Origin: LSUCC0057 sp042091915
Lineage (GTDB): Bacteria; Pseudomonadota; Gammaproteobacteria; Pseudomonadales; Porticoccaceae
NCBI GenBank assembly: GCA_042091915.1
Contig: JBELGO010000001.1
Location: forward strand, 39,912 to 103,911
Length of the DNA stretch: 64,000 nt
Direction: 5' to 3'
Shown: in pieces, positions 17,513 through 26,720 of the stretch
How positions within the stretch are numbered: position 1 is the first letter of the stretch
Layout: each line of letters begins with the position of its first letter
The notes under the pieces: model-generated
What the model saw: only the letters and a program-made list of their open reading frames with translations
What the model was told of the DNA's origin: nothing
Database searches by the model: none
Translations under genes and position numbers: made by a program

Positions 17513-17538
17513 AAAAAGCAGCCTTGCGGCTGCTTTTT
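17513..17538. terminator. bidirectional rho-independent terminator
   Basis: The sequence AAAAAGCAGCC, loop TTGC, GGCTGCTTTTT forms a perfect 11-base inverted repeat with A-runs on one arm and T-runs on the other. It can therefore terminate both the plus-strand cyclotransferase gene and the minus-strand ATP synthase operon that converge here. Confidence 0.9.
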
Positions 17539-17560
17539 GTTATGCGATTGTCAACAGTGA

Positions 17561-17986
17561 TCAACCGCCGAGTTTTTTGCGCAACTGCTGAACGGTGCGC
17601 AGTTGAGCTGCTGCTTCTGCCAGCATAGAGGCCGCTTTCGAGTACTCAATTTCACCACTCTGATTGTGCAGCGCCTGTTCAGCCGACTTAACAGCTTCAG
17701 CTGCGGCAGCCTCATCAATGTCGCCAGCGCGAACCGCACTGTCAGCCAGTATAGAGACTGTGTCTGGTTGAACTTCTAAATAACCACCTGAGAGATAGTA
17801 AATCTCCTCGTCGCCGCCCTGCTTGAGTAAACGTACAGGGCCAGGCTTCAAGTAACTGAGCAGCGGGGCGTGGCCAGGTGTAATACCCAGCTCACCCATA
17901 GAGCCCGTTGCTACAACCATCTCTACAAGACCGCTGAACAGGGACTCATCGGCGCTAACAATGTCACAATGCACTGTGATTGCCAT
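17561..17986 (-). CDS. atpC: F1 ATP synthase epsilon subunit
   Basis: AtpC is the epsilon subunit of the F1 central stalk, which couples rotation and inhibits ATP hydrolysis. The 141-residue protein has the expected N-terminal beta-sandwich (CDIVSADESLFSG, MGELGITPGHAPLLSYLKPG) and a C-terminal two-helix domain (from about residue 90, AEAVKSAEQALHNQSG onward). It is the last gene of the minus-strand operon, 21 bases after atpD, and ends just before a bidirectional terminator. Confidence 0.97.
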   Translation of the reverse strand: MAITVHCDIVSADESLFSGLVEMVVATGSMGELGITPGHAPLLSYLKPGPVRLLKQGGDEEIYYLSGGYLEVQPDTVSILADSAVRAGDIDEAAAAEAVKSAEQALHNQSGEIEYSKAASMLAEAAAQLRTVQQLRKKLGG

Positions 17987-18007
17987 AGTATTTGCCTTTA
18001 GTGTCGA

Positions 18008-19411
18008 TTACGCCTTCATTTTGGCAGCTTTTTCGACTGCCTCTTCAATGGTGCCTACCATGTAGAACGCCTGCTCGGGCAGATCGTCGTAGTCGCCGTT
18101 CAAGATTCCAGTAAACCCAGCGATGGTATCTTTGAGTGATACATACTTACCTGGCGACCCAGTGAAAACTTCAGCAACGTGGAAGGGCTGAGATAAGAAG
18201 CGCTCGATCTTACGGGCGCGAGCTACAGCCAACTTATCTTCTTCAGAGAGCTCATCCATACCCAAAATAGCGATGATGTCTTTGAGCTCTTTATAGCGCT
18301 GCAAGTTTGACTGAACGCCACGGGCAACCGCGTAATGCTCTGCTCCAATGATCAGTGGATCGAGCTGACGTGAGGTTGAATCGAGTGGATCGACCGCTGG
18401 GTAAATACCTTTAGAGGCAATGTCTCGGCTCAATACGACAGTTGAGTCGAGGTGAGCGAACGTGGTGGCGGGCGAGGGGTCAGTCAAATCATCCGCGGGA
18501 ACGTATACAGCTTGGACCGAGGTGATCGAACCGGTTTTTGTCGAAGTAATACGCTCTTGGAGAACGCCCATCTCTTCAGCCAGCGTCGGCTGATAACCCA
18601 CTGCAGAGGGCATACGGCCAAGCAGTGCAGATACTTCGGTACCCGCCAAGGTGTAGCGATAGATGTTATCGACGAACAACAGTACGTCTTTGCCTTCGTC
18701 ACGGAATTTTTCAGCCATTGTCAGACCGGTCAGAGCAACGCGCAAACGGTTGCCGGGCGGCTCATTCATCTGGCCGTAGACCATGGCAACTTTTGATTCG
18801 CTAGGGGTCTCAACATTAACTACGCCAGACTCCTGCATTTCGTAGTAGAAATCGTTACCTTCACGAGTTCGCTCACCGACACCGGCGAATACCGACAGGC
18901 CGGAATGCTCTGTAGCGATGTTGTTGATCAGCTCCATCATGTTCACGGTTTTACCAACACCGGCACCACCGAACAGACCAACCTTACCACCTTTGGCAAA
19001 TGGGCAGACCAAATCGATCACCTTAATGCCGGTCTCGAGCAAATCTGCAGAGGCGGAGAGCTCATCGTAAGCGGGTGGCTTGCGGTGAATAGCGGCGCGC
19101 TCTTTTTCACCAATCGGTCCTTTCTCATCGATCGGGTTGCCGAGCACGTCCATAATACGGCCGAGAGTCTCGGTGCCGACCGGAACAGAGATTGGCGCCT
19201 TAGTATTGGCTACACCGAGCCCACGGCTAATGCCTTCAGATGATCCCATGGCAATGGTACGAACCACGCCGTCGCCCAACTGCTGCTGTACTTCAAGAGT
19301 CAGACCCTTGCTCTCTACAGTCAGTGCGTCATAGACGTTGGGCACCTGGTCGCGCGGAAACTCAACGTCGATTACAGCACCGATAATTTGTACGATACGT
19401 CCACTACTCAT
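18008..19411 (-). CDS. atpD: F1 ATP synthase beta subunit
   Basis: AtpD carries the catalytic nucleotide sites of F1. The 467-residue protein shows Walker A GGAGVGKTVNMMELI near residue 153, the catalytic-glutamate region GVGERTREGNDFY, Walker B VLLFVDNIYR and the DELSEEDKL helix-turn-helix region near the end. Length is typical for gammaproteobacteria. The sequence is highly conserved and the position in the operon (after atpG) is standard. Confidence 0.99.
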   Translation of the reverse strand: MSSGRIVQIIGAVIDVEFPRDQVPNVYDALTVESKGLTLEVQQQLGDGVVRTIAMGSSEGISRGLGVANTKAPISVPVGTETLGRIMDVLGNPIDEKGPIGEKERAAIHRKPPAYDELSASADLLETGIKVIDLVCPFAKGGKVGLFGGAGVGKTVNMMELINNIATEHSGLSVFAGVGERTREGNDFYYEMQESGVVNVETPSESKVAMVYGQMNEPPGNRLRVALTGLTMAEKFRDEGKDVLLFVDNIYRYTLAGTEVSALLGRMPSAVGYQPTLAEEMGVLQERITSTKTGSITSVQAVYVPADDLTDPSPATTFAHLDSTVVLSRDIASKGIYPAVDPLDSTSRQLDPLIIGAEHYAVARGVQSNLQRYKELKDIIAILGMDELSEEDKLAVARARKIERFLSQPFHVAEVFTGSPGKYVSLKDTIAGFTGILNGDYDDLPEQAFYMVGTIEEAVEKAAKMKA

Positions 19412-19472
19412 TTGTATATCCTCTTAACTCAAACTGTTAGTTCAGTCTTTGGGTTAGGTTTTTATCTTAAAT

Positions 19473-20336
19473 TCAAACGGCTGCTGCGCCGCTAACAATC
19501 TCTGACAACTCTTGGGTAATTGCTGCTTGGCGCGCTTTGTTATAAAGCAGTTGTAACTCATCAATGATGTCGCCAGCATTTTCTGTTGCGTTCTTCATTG
19601 CCAACATACGCGCAGCTTGTTCACACGCTTTGTTCTCAACCACGCCTTGGTAAACCTGTGACTCGATATAGCGGACTAACAGGCCGTCAAGCAACTCTTG
19701 AGCGTCTGGCTCGTAGAGATAATCCCAACCGACTGTACCTTCCTGCTTCTCTTTTAACGCTTCAAGCGGTAGAAGCTGCTGGACCGTAGGCTTCTGGGTC
19801 ATGGTGTTGACAAATTCGTTGTTGACCACGTAGAGGCGATCAATAGTGCCGCTTTCAAAAGCGTCCAACATCACCTTTACGCCACCGATGAAATCCGCAG
19901 CGACCGGCTCATCTCCAAGCTCCTTGATCGCCGCCACGACGTTGCCGCCTACGCTGCCAAAGAACGCCGAAGCTTTGTTGCCGACTACACAAATATCGAT
20001 ATCAACATCTTGCTGGGACCACTCTTGCATCGACTTGAGGGTGGCTTTAAACAAATTAATGTTTAAACCGCCACACAGACCGCGATCAGTGGAGACCACA
20101 ATGTAGCCAACACGCTTAACTGCGCGATCTTCCATATAAGCGTGGCGATACTCCGGCGTTGCCGCCGCTATATTGCCAACTACCGCACGAATACGTTGTG
20201 CGTAGGGTTTGCCGAGCTGCATGCGCTCTTGAGCGCGACGCATTTTACTCGCAGCGACCATTTCCATTGCACTAGTAATTTTCTGAGTGCTTTGGATACT
20301 GACGATTTTAGTTCTAACTTCTTTTCCGACTGCCAT
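19473..20336 (-). CDS. atpG: F1 ATP synthase gamma subunit
   Basis: AtpG is the rotating central shaft of F1. Its 287 residues begin with the conserved N-terminal helix VRTKIVSIQSTQKITSAMEM and end with the C-terminal helix containing AMKNATENAGDIIDELQLLY, which pairs with it as an antiparallel coiled coil. The middle Rossmann-like part contains STDRGLCGGLN. It lies between atpA and atpD on the minus strand, 61-72 bases from each. Confidence 0.98.
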   Translation of the reverse strand: MAVGKEVRTKIVSIQSTQKITSAMEMVAASKMRRAQERMQLGKPYAQRIRAVVGNIAAATPEYRHAYMEDRAVKRVGYIVVSTDRGLCGGLNINLFKATLKSMQEWSQQDVDIDICVVGNKASAFFGSVGGNVVAAIKELGDEPVAADFIGGVKVMLDAFESGTIDRLYVVNNEFVNTMTQKPTVQQLLPLEALKEKQEGTVGWDYLYEPDAQELLDGLLVRYIESQVYQGVVENKACEQAARMLAMKNATENAGDIIDELQLLYNKARQAAITQELSEIVSGAAAV

Positions 20337-20408
20337 CTTATTGCCTGCTTGAGTCGTTGTGACGCGCCCGCAGGCGCGACAAAGTTAACGATACTTACGC
20401 TATCTCAA

Positions 20409-21953
20409 TTACCAGCTCTGTGTGCTGACGAAACGCTCGAGTGCCGCCTTGTAACTGGCTTCAATATCGCTGTTCCAATCGCCACTGGCGTTTACTTGAT
20501 CAAGAAGATCAGCGTGCTCAGCTTTCACATAAGAGAGCAGGGCTGCCTCAAAGTCACCGATCTTGTTGACTTCAACTTCTTGCAGGAAGCCGTTATCGGC
20601 CGCGTAGATGGACAGTGCCATTTCTGCAACGCTTTGTGGTGAGTATTGCTTCTGCTTCATCAACTCAGTAACGCGCTCACCGTGGTCGAGCTGCGCTTTG
20701 GTCGCTTCGTCGAGATCCGAGGCAAACTGAGAGAATGCTGCCAGTTCTCGGTACTGCGCGAGCGCAGTACGAATACCACCGGAGAGCTTCTTCATGATTT
20801 TAGTTTGAGCAGCACCACCTACACGCGATACCGAGACACCTGCGTTCATCGCTGGACGCACACCGGCGTTAAACATATCCGCTTCGAGGAAGATCTGGCC
20901 GTCGGTAATCGAAATAACGTTGGTCGGAACAAATGCGGAGACGTCACCGGCCTGTGTTTCAATCACGGGCAGAGCCGTCAGCGAACCGGTTTTGCCTTTA
21001 ACTGCACCGTTGGTGAATTTTTCGACGTAGTCGGCATTCACTCGCGCGGCGCGCTCGAGGAGACGGGAGTGGAGATAGAAAACATCACCAGGGTATGCTT
21101 CACGGCCTGGAGGACGGCGCAGCAGCAAGGAGATTTGACGGTAAGCCCAAGCTTGCTTGGTCAAATCATCGTAAATGATCAGTGCGTCTTCACCGCGGTC
21201 GCGGTAGTACTCACCAATGGTACAACCGGCAAACGGCGCCAAGAACTGCATAGAAGCTGGATCGGATGCAGTGGCTGCAACGACAACCGTGTGCTCCATG
21301 GCGCCGTGCTCTTCAAGCTTGCGCACTACAGCGGCAACCGAAGAGGCCTTTTGACCAACGGCGACGTAAACACACTTAATGCCAGAGCCTTTTTGGTTAA
21401 TAATGGCGTCGACAGCAATAGCGGTTTTACCGATTTGACGGTCACCAATGACCAGCTCTCGCTGCCCGCGACCAATTGGCACCATAGCATCAATTGCTTT
21501 CAGACCAATCTGAACGGGTTGGTCAACCGATTGACGAGCAATAACACCCGGTGCAACCTTTTCGACTGCATCTGTTTCAGTTGCGTTGATCGGGCCTTTG
21601 CCATCGATCGGGTTACCGAGCGCATCAACAACACGACCTTCGAGTGCAGGACCGACCGGCACTTCAAGGATACGGCCGGTGCACTTGGCTTTCTGGCCTT
21701 CAGCCAGGGCCTGGTAATCACCCAAAACAACGGCGCCGACAGAGTCGCGCTCGAGGTTAAGTGCCATACCGTAGATGCCGCCTTCAAACTCGATCATCTC
21801 ACCGTACATCACCTCGGCCAAGCCGTGGATCAAAATAATACCATCAGAAACGGAGACGATAGTGCCTTCGTTGCGGGCCTCGGTAGAAACTTCAAGTGCG
21901 TCGATACGCGACTTGATAATTTCACTGATTTCAGAGGGATTTAGTTGCTGCAT
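20409..21953 (-). CDS. atpA: F1 ATP synthase alpha subunit
   Basis: AtpA is the non-catalytic nucleotide-binding subunit of the F1 hexamer. The 514-residue protein begins MQQLNPSEISEIIKSRI and has Walker A GDRQIGKTAIAVDAIINQKG near residue 170, the alpha/beta signature PAMNAGVSVSRVGG, and the C-terminal helical domain. A 432-codon open frame on the opposite strand (20646-21944) is a coding shadow. It lies 16 bases after atpH in the operon. Confidence 0.99.
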   Translation of the reverse strand: MQQLNPSEISEIIKSRIDALEVSTEARNEGTIVSVSDGIILIHGLAEVMYGEMIEFEGGIYGMALNLERDSVGAVVLGDYQALAEGQKAKCTGRILEVPVGPALEGRVVDALGNPIDGKGPINATETDAVEKVAPGVIARQSVDQPVQIGLKAIDAMVPIGRGQRELVIGDRQIGKTAIAVDAIINQKGSGIKCVYVAVGQKASSVAAVVRKLEEHGAMEHTVVVAATASDPASMQFLAPFAGCTIGEYYRDRGEDALIIYDDLTKQAWAYRQISLLLRRPPGREAYPGDVFYLHSRLLERAARVNADYVEKFTNGAVKGKTGSLTALPVIETQAGDVSAFVPTNVISITDGQIFLEADMFNAGVRPAMNAGVSVSRVGGAAQTKIMKKLSGGIRTALAQYRELAAFSQFASDLDEATKAQLDHGERVTELMKQKQYSPQSVAEMALSIYAADNGFLQEVEVNKIGDFEAALLSYVKAEHADLLDQVNASGDWNSDIEASYKAALERFVSTQSW

Positions 21954-21969
21954 GCTTGTGCCTCAAATC

Positions 21970-22506
21970 CTAGCTATTTAATGATTCGGCGAGTTTTGCC
22001 AACCGGCCGCGAATAGACCCGTCAATGACGGTATCTCCAGCGCGAATTAACGCACCACCCAACAGACCTGTATCTACAGAGGCCTGGAGGTTTACTTTAC
22101 GTTCAAGCTTGGCGGTCAACGCCTCACTCAGTTTTTTCTGCTGTTCGGCGTCGAGCTCGACCGCGGAGATGACTTCTACATCGACCGCTTTCTCGCGCTG
22201 CGCTTTAAGCCCTTCAAATACCTCAGCGATGTTAGCCAACAACGGCAACCGACCATTCTCAGCCAAAACTGCAAAAAAGTTTTGCTGAGGCTGGGTCAGA
22301 TCATCCCCACACAGGGCGACCAGCGTTGACGCCTGCTGCTCCCCGGTGTAACTGGGAGAAGCCAGCATTTGAGCTACTGCCGGCTGTTGTACCACCGCAG
22401 CAGCTAACGCCAAATTTTGCGACCAACCCTGGAGCTGATCTGCGCCTGCCGCATATTCAAATGCCGCTCTGGCGTAAGGTCGAGCGAGTGTGCTCAATTC
22501 AGCCAT
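21970..22506 (-). CDS. atpH: F1 ATP synthase delta subunit
   Basis: AtpH links F1 to the peripheral stalk. The 178-residue protein has the N-terminal helical bundle (LARPYARAAFEYA at residues 7-19) and the conserved C-terminal motif VDTGLLGGALIRAGDTVIDG, which contacts subunit b. It starts 11 bases after atpF on the minus strand. Length matches the E. coli subunit (177). Confidence 0.97.
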   Translation of the reverse strand: MAELSTLARPYARAAFEYAAGADQLQGWSQNLALAAAVVQQPAVAQMLASPSYTGEQQASTLVALCGDDLTQPQQNFFAVLAENGRLPLLANIAEVFEGLKAQREKAVDVEVISAVELDAEQQKKLSEALTAKLERKVNLQASVDTGLLGGALIRAGDTVIDGSIRGRLAKLAESLNS

Positions 22507-22517
22507 AATAGACTCCG

Positions 22518-22988
22518 TTAAAGCTGCGCTGCTAACTGGTCGACAAGCTCGCGATTTGCGCTCTCATCAATTGACGCACCGAGTACTTTTTCGGCACCGA
22601 CTAACGCCAGCTTAGCCACCTGGCCGCGCAACTCTTCTTTAGCTCGAGCCACTTCTTGCTCAACCTCAGCTTGTGCGGCCGCAACAATGCGCTCGCCCTC
22701 AACTGTAGCCTGCTGCTTAGCTTCTTCTACGATTTGCGCAGCGCGTTTGTTGGCCTGCTCAAGTATCCCAGCAGATTGCTGCTTGGCTTGTTTGAGTTGG
22801 TGGGTCGCTTTATCTTGCGCAAGCTCAAGATCGCGCATCGCGCGGTCAGCAGCGTCGAGACCTTCTGAAATTTTGGTCTGACGCTCATCCATGGCCGTTA
22901 TGATCGCCGGCCAGACAAACTTCATACAAAACCAGACGAAGAACGCGAAGGTCAGCATCTGACCAAAGAGCGTTAAATTAATATTCAC
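22518..22988 (-). CDS. atpF: F0 ATP synthase subunit b
   Basis: AtpF dimerises to form the peripheral stalk. The 156-residue protein has a single N-terminal membrane helix (MNINLTLFGQMLTFAFFVWF and a few more residues). This is followed by a long alanine-, glutamate- and lysine-rich helix that is coiled coil throughout, ending in LVDQLAAQL. Length equals that of E. coli subunit b (156). A 90-base gap separates it from atpE upstream. Confidence 0.97.
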   Translation of the reverse strand: MNINLTLFGQMLTFAFFVWFCMKFVWPAIITAMDERQTKISEGLDAADRAMRDLELAQDKATHQLKQAKQQSAGILEQANKRAAQIVEEAKQQATVEGERIVAAAQAEVEQEVARAKEELRGQVAKLALVGAEKVLGASIDESANRELVDQLAAQL

Positions 22989-23078
22989 GCCAATACCTCT
23001 TTATTTGCAGGTGGGTGCAATGTTTGCGTATAACTTCAGATGCGAGAGGGGTATGTACCCCTCTCTCACAACGATGTC

Positions 23079-23318
23079 TTACGCACCAACGCTTGGTGCA
23101 ACAACAAAGATGAGGTACATAGCAATACCAACACCAATAATTGGCACAGCATCGATCAGACCAGCGAGCAGGAACATTTTGCCCTGCAGAACGGGACCGA
23201 GTTCGGGCTGACGCGCAGTACCTTCAATCAACTTACCGCCCAACATACCCATACCAATAGCAGCACCGAAAGCGCCGAGACCGAGCATGATGCTTGCTGC
23301 GATGTAGATTAGTTCCAT
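23079..23318 (-). CDS. atpE: F0 ATP synthase subunit c
   Basis: AtpE is the proteolipid of the rotor ring. The 79-residue protein is a hairpin of two membrane helices joined by the polar loop ARQPEL. The proton-carrying carboxylate is Asp56 in LLAGLIDAVPIIG. The Glu-Ser pair typical of Na+-dependent c rings is absent, so a proton-driven enzyme is inferred. It lies between atpB and atpF and is strongly conserved. Confidence 0.98.
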   Translation of the reverse strand: MELIYIAASIMLGLGAFGAAIGMGMLGGKLIEGTARQPELGPVLQGKMFLLAGLIDAVPIIGVGIAMYLIFVVAPSVGA

Positions 23319-23367
23319 TGTAGACTCCTGATTAACTTAGTTTAGTGAATGAATTAAAGGGTAGAAC

Positions 23368-24435
23368 TCAGTGATCTTCGTGAGCCTGACTCAAGTAGAC
23401 AATTGACAGGACCATGAAAATAAACGCTTGTAGTGTGATAACCAAAATATGGAATACCGCCCAACCCCACTGCATAACGCCGCCGGCGAGGTTGAATACA
23501 CCACCAATAATTAGCATCGTCGCGGCAACTAGAATCACCATGCGCTTGGTCGCTAATTTTTCTTTGAGGTTGAGCCAGCAGAGGATACAAACTACCGCAA
23601 AACCCACCAACCACAACACCAGATTTTCATGGCCGCCAAATAGCGCAGCCTGCAGGCCACCACCGATTGCACCAGCGCCAGCCATAGCGCCGAACATTGT
23701 GGCGATCAGAATAAAGATAATCTCACCGGCATACATATTACCAAACAACCGCAGACCCAGTGAGAACGGCTTTGCCAGTAGACCAATGACTTCCATGAAC
23801 AGATTGAGCGGAATAAATGCCCAATGGTTAAACGGGGTGAAAGCCAGCTCTTTGGCAAAACCAAAGCCTTTAATCTTAATTGAATAGAAGAGTGTTAAAG
23901 CAAACACCGCCAGAGCCATACCCAATGTAATATTAGGGTCGGTAGAAGGAACAATTTTTTGGTAACCCACACCAGCGTACATAAGCAGCGTCGGAACCAG
24001 ATCAACCGGAATCAAATCCATAAGGTTCATCAGGAAGATCCAGACAAATATGGTCAGAGACAGCGGTGCAATCAGTTTATTGCGGCCGTGGAAAGTATCT
24101 TTAACTGTACCATCGACAAACTCGACAACCATTTCGGCAAAATTTAACCAACCGCTGGGGATGCCTGTGGTGGCGCGCTTGGCAGCGCGGACAAAAAGGT
24201 ATGAAAATATAGCACCCAGACCGATAGACCAGAGCATTGAGTCAACATGGACTGCCCAGAAACCCATTGCCATAACTTCGTCGGCACTGTGGGCCAGCGT
24301 CCAGGTAGGCGCTTCCAATACCTCACTAACACCCTGATAGCTGCGCTCATAACCGGCTGGCAACTTACCGTAAACCAGGTTGGTTAAGTGGTGGGAGATA
24401 TATTCAGTGGTTGTTGCGGGATTGCTTCCAGCCAT
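23368..24435 (-). CDS. atpB: F0 ATP synthase subunit a, enlarged
   Basis: AtpB forms the proton half-channels. It contains the essential arginine in LGLRLFGNMYAGEIIFIL and the terminal helix WAVFHILVITLQAFIFMVLS. At 355 residues it is much longer than the E. coli protein (271). Between the helix ending near FGAMAG (about residue 249) and the last helix (about 323) there is an extra stretch of roughly 55-60 residues. It includes two hydrophobic segments, NLVLWLVGFAVVCILCWL and MVILVAATMLIIGGVFNLAG, separated by a charged turn. The rest aligns with the family, so the gene is intact. It is in operon position 2. Confidence 0.96.
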   Translation of the reverse strand: MAGSNPATTTEYISHHLTNLVYGKLPAGYERSYQGVSEVLEAPTWTLAHSADEVMAMGFWAVHVDSMLWSIGLGAIFSYLFVRAAKRATTGIPSGWLNFAEMVVEFVDGTVKDTFHGRNKLIAPLSLTIFVWIFLMNLMDLIPVDLVPTLLMYAGVGYQKIVPSTDPNITLGMALAVFALTLFYSIKIKGFGFAKELAFTPFNHWAFIPLNLFMEVIGLLAKPFSLGLRLFGNMYAGEIIFILIATMFGAMAGAGAIGGGLQAALFGGHENLVLWLVGFAVVCILCWLNLKEKLATKRMVILVAATMLIIGGVFNLAGGVMQWGWAVFHILVITLQAFIFMVLSIVYLSQAHEDH

Positions 24436-24470
24436 CTTTTTCTCTCAAAGTGCAATTCTATCCAATGATA

Positions 24471-24848
24471 CTAAGCTCGCGCCTTCATCAACCGCCCAGC
24501 TATCAGGGCATTGACCGGTATCATCACGCTAAACATTCCAAACAGAGCAAACACTCTATCTGGCTTAAACAGACTCAAAACAACCGCAAATAGCGCCGCA
24601 GTGAGTATCAATTTGCCGCTTTGCCCCCAGTACATCGCGCGGAGCATCTCATGGACTCTCGACGCACCGACAAACCGGTAAGCCTGGTAGTTAAACCAAG
24701 CTTGGGGAAGGCTTTGTACAAGCCCGCCCAACCATACAGCCACAAACCAATCACTTCCAAGTGGCAACAGAGTGAACGCTGTTACTGCTATCACCACCTG
24801 TTGGTAGAAGAAAATTTTTGCCAAGGGTGGTTTTTGTATTGTTGCCAT
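24471..24848 (-). CDS. atpI: ATP synthase assembly factor AtpI
   Basis: AtpI is a small hydrophobic protein encoded first in most F-type ATP synthase operons, thought to help c-ring assembly or ion supply. I chose the ATG at 24846-24848 (protein start MATIQKPPLAKIFFYQQVVI, 125 residues), because the longer open frame upstream runs through the promoter. The protein has about four membrane segments: after YQQ, GLVQSLPQAWFN, SGKLILTAALFAVVLSLF and FALFGMFSVMIPVNALIAG. A GGTGAT element precedes the ATG. Confidence 0.88.
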   Translation of the reverse strand: MATIQKPPLAKIFFYQQVVIAVTAFTLLPLGSDWFVAVWLGGLVQSLPQAWFNYQAYRFVGASRVHEMLRAMYWGQSGKLILTAALFAVVLSLFKPDRVFALFGMFSVMIPVNALIAGRLMKARA

Positions 24849-24897
24849 GCGATCACCTAAATTTTCTATCGCACCACACCTGGCCTCAGCGGGCGCA

Positions 24898-24926
24898 ATT
24901 ATAGGGAGTGTGATCGGTAAACTCAA
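24898..24926 (-). promoter_or_regulatory. predicted sigma70 promoter of the atp operon
   Basis: On the minus strand, -35 TTGAGT (24921-24926) and -10 TATAAT (24898-24903) are separated by exactly 17 bases. Transcription would begin near 24891 and give a leader of about 43 bases before atpI. This is the best promoter match in the window; no experiment supports it here. Confidence 0.7.
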
Positions 24927-24994
24927 CAGAGTGTAGACCTTTGTCGAAGCTAAATAGGAGCGATTATCACTATTCACCGGTGCTATACATATTT

Positions 24995-25894
24995 TTAACG
25001 GATATGCGCAAGAATACCGTCTAATTCATCTAGGCTTGCATAGCTCAACACCAACTTGCCGGCGCCGTTGCTGCGGTGCTGAAGTTGCACCGGGGCACCA
25101 ATTTTTTCAGCCAACTCTCGCTCCAAATGGGCGATATCAGCATTTGGGCCTTTTCGGGTAGCTTTGTCGTCTTCACCTGCGAGCAGTTGCGCGACCAGAG
25201 ACTCCGTCTGTCGTACAGTCAGAGCTTTTCCCGCGACCGTCCGCGCTGCGCCAAGCTGTTGTTCGACCGGCAGAGCCAACAGACACTTTCCGTGACCCAA
25301 ATCGATATCGCCGCGCTCAAGTAGTGTCTGTACTTCGCTGTGTAACATCGACAATCGCATTAGGTTCGCTACTGCTGATCGCGATTTCCCCACCGCTTCT
25401 GCCACTTGCTGCTGAGTGAGTGCAAACTCTTCTTGAAGACGAATTAAAGCGCGCGACTCTTCAATCGCGTTTAAATTTTCGCGTTGTATATTTTCTATCA
25501 GTGCCATTGCTATCGCCGCCTCATCTGAGACTTCGCGAACAATGGCCGGCACTGTATCCAGGCCCGCCTGAACGCTGGCGCGCCAGCGACGCTCACCGGC
25601 AATAATCTCATAGCGCTGATCATCAATGGCGCGCACTACGATAGGTTGCATAACGCCTTGGCTTTTAATCGACTCCGCCAGTTCGCTCAGCGCTTGAGGA
25701 TCTAAGTCTCTTCGCGGCTGATATTTGCCGCGCTGAAGCAGATCGACAGGTAGCTGTCGCAACTGCCCGTCACTCGCCTGGCTATTTTGCGCTGGGCTAA
25801 CTCCAGCACTGGTGTTGCTGTCGCTGGAGGCCTCCGCGCTGTAGCCGAGCAGAGCATCTAAGCCTTTACCTAAGCTTTTTCTTTTTCCTGACAT
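24995..25894 (-). CDS. parB: chromosome partitioning protein ParB
   Basis: ParB binds parS sites near the origin, spreads and loads the SMC complex. The 299-residue form starts at MSGKRKSLGKGLDALLG; the longer open frame upstream overlaps parA and is unlikely. The nuclease-like N-terminal domain contains QPIVVRAIDDQRYEIIAGER followed by RWRA, the CTP-binding ParB motif. The central helix-turn-helix lies near FALTQQQVAEAVGKSRSAVA, and the C-terminal dimerisation domain ends at DELDGILAHIR. It follows parA by 25 bases. Candidate parS sites lie in recF within this window. Confidence 0.96.
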   Translation of the reverse strand: MSGKRKSLGKGLDALLGYSAEASSDSNTSAGVSPAQNSQASDGQLRQLPVDLLQRGKYQPRRDLDPQALSELAESIKSQGVMQPIVVRAIDDQRYEIIAGERRWRASVQAGLDTVPAIVREVSDEAAIAMALIENIQRENLNAIEESRALIRLQEEFALTQQQVAEAVGKSRSAVANLMRLSMLHSEVQTLLERGDIDLGHGKCLLALPVEQQLGAARTVAGKALTVRQTESLVAQLLAGEDDKATRKGPNADIAHLERELAEKIGAPVQLQHRSNGAGKLVLSYASLDELDGILAHIR

Positions 25895-25919
25895 AATTTT
25901 TCCTTGCCAATTTCTCTGT

Positions 25920-26699
25920 TTAGCCCTGATGACGTCTCTGTATTTCTTCTGCCAAGGCCATATAGGCGAGTGCACCTTTGGAGCTTTTATCGTATGCCAA
26001 ACAAGGTAAGCCGTGGCTTGGTGCCTCTGCAAGTCGGACATTGCGCGGTATGGCGGTGCGATACACTTTTTCGCCAAAATATTTATACAACTGCTCTGAT
26101 ACTGCAGCGGTGAGACCGGCGCGCTGATCGTACATGGTGCGCAATATTCCCTCAATTTTAAGATCGGGGTTCAATTCGCGGCCTATTTGGCTGATGGTGC
26201 GAGAGAGATCTGTCAGCCCTTCCAGTGCAAAATACTCACACTGCATGGTTATCAAAACACTGTTTGCAGCCACTAAAGCGTTGACTGTAAGCAAGTTGAG
26301 TGAGGGCGGACAATCGATAAGAATATAATCAAAATCAGCAGCGACAGCCTGCAACGCTTTGTTGAGTTGCTGCTGTCGCTCTTGATATTGAATCAGCTGT
26401 ACATCTGCAGCGACAAGATCGCCATTGGCCGGCAGAATGTGATACCCACCAGACTCACTCTGCACGCAGACCTGGGTAAAATCAGCACTGCCCAACAGCA
26501 AGTCAGCTATTGTGTAGTCACAACCATTTTTATCGATCCCAGACCCCATAGTGGCATTGCCTTGAGGGTCCATATCGACCAACAATACCTTGCAACCGAT
26601 AGCAGCCAGTGAAGCCGAACTATTCACCGCCGTGGTAGTTTTACCCACCCCACCTTTTTGGTTGGCAATAGCGATCACTTTTGCAGTTTGGCTACTCAC
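25920..26699 (-). CDS. parA: chromosome partitioning ATPase ParA (Soj)
   Basis: ParA is the DNA-binding ATPase that moves ParB-parS complexes. The 259-residue protein has the deviant Walker A NQKGGVGKTTTAVNSSASLA at residues 13-32, Walker A' VLLVDMDPQGNATMG near residue 39 and Walker B YILIDCPPSLNLLTVNAL. It has no N-terminal helix-turn-helix extension, as expected for chromosomal Soj-type proteins. It lies between rsmG and parB on the minus strand, the standard arrangement near the origin. Confidence 0.97.
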   Translation of the reverse strand: MSSQTAKVIAIANQKGGVGKTTTAVNSSASLAAIGCKVLLVDMDPQGNATMGSGIDKNGCDYTIADLLLGSADFTQVCVQSESGGYHILPANGDLVAADVQLIQYQERQQQLNKALQAVAADFDYILIDCPPSLNLLTVNALVAANSVLITMQCEYFALEGLTDLSRTISQIGRELNPDLKIEGILRTMYDQRAGLTAAVSEQLYKYFGEKVYRTAIPRNVRLAEAPSHGLPCLAYDKSSKGALAYMALAEEIQRRHQG

Positions 26700-26720
26700 A
26701 TCTATTTCCTTGCGTTCCGC

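Noticed and set aside
20646..21944. 432-codon open frame on the plus strand opposite atpA
   Set aside because: It lies entirely antisense to a highly conserved gene, has no recognisable family, no convincing ribosome site, and is a product of the codon bias of atpA.
24849..24977. Upstream extension of the atpI frame
   Set aside because: It overlaps the best promoter in the window, and the conserved protein begins at the internal ATG at 24848.
25895..26155. N-terminal extension of parB overlapping parA
   Set aside because: The canonical ParB start MSGKRKS lies at 25894, and the extension has no family resemblance.
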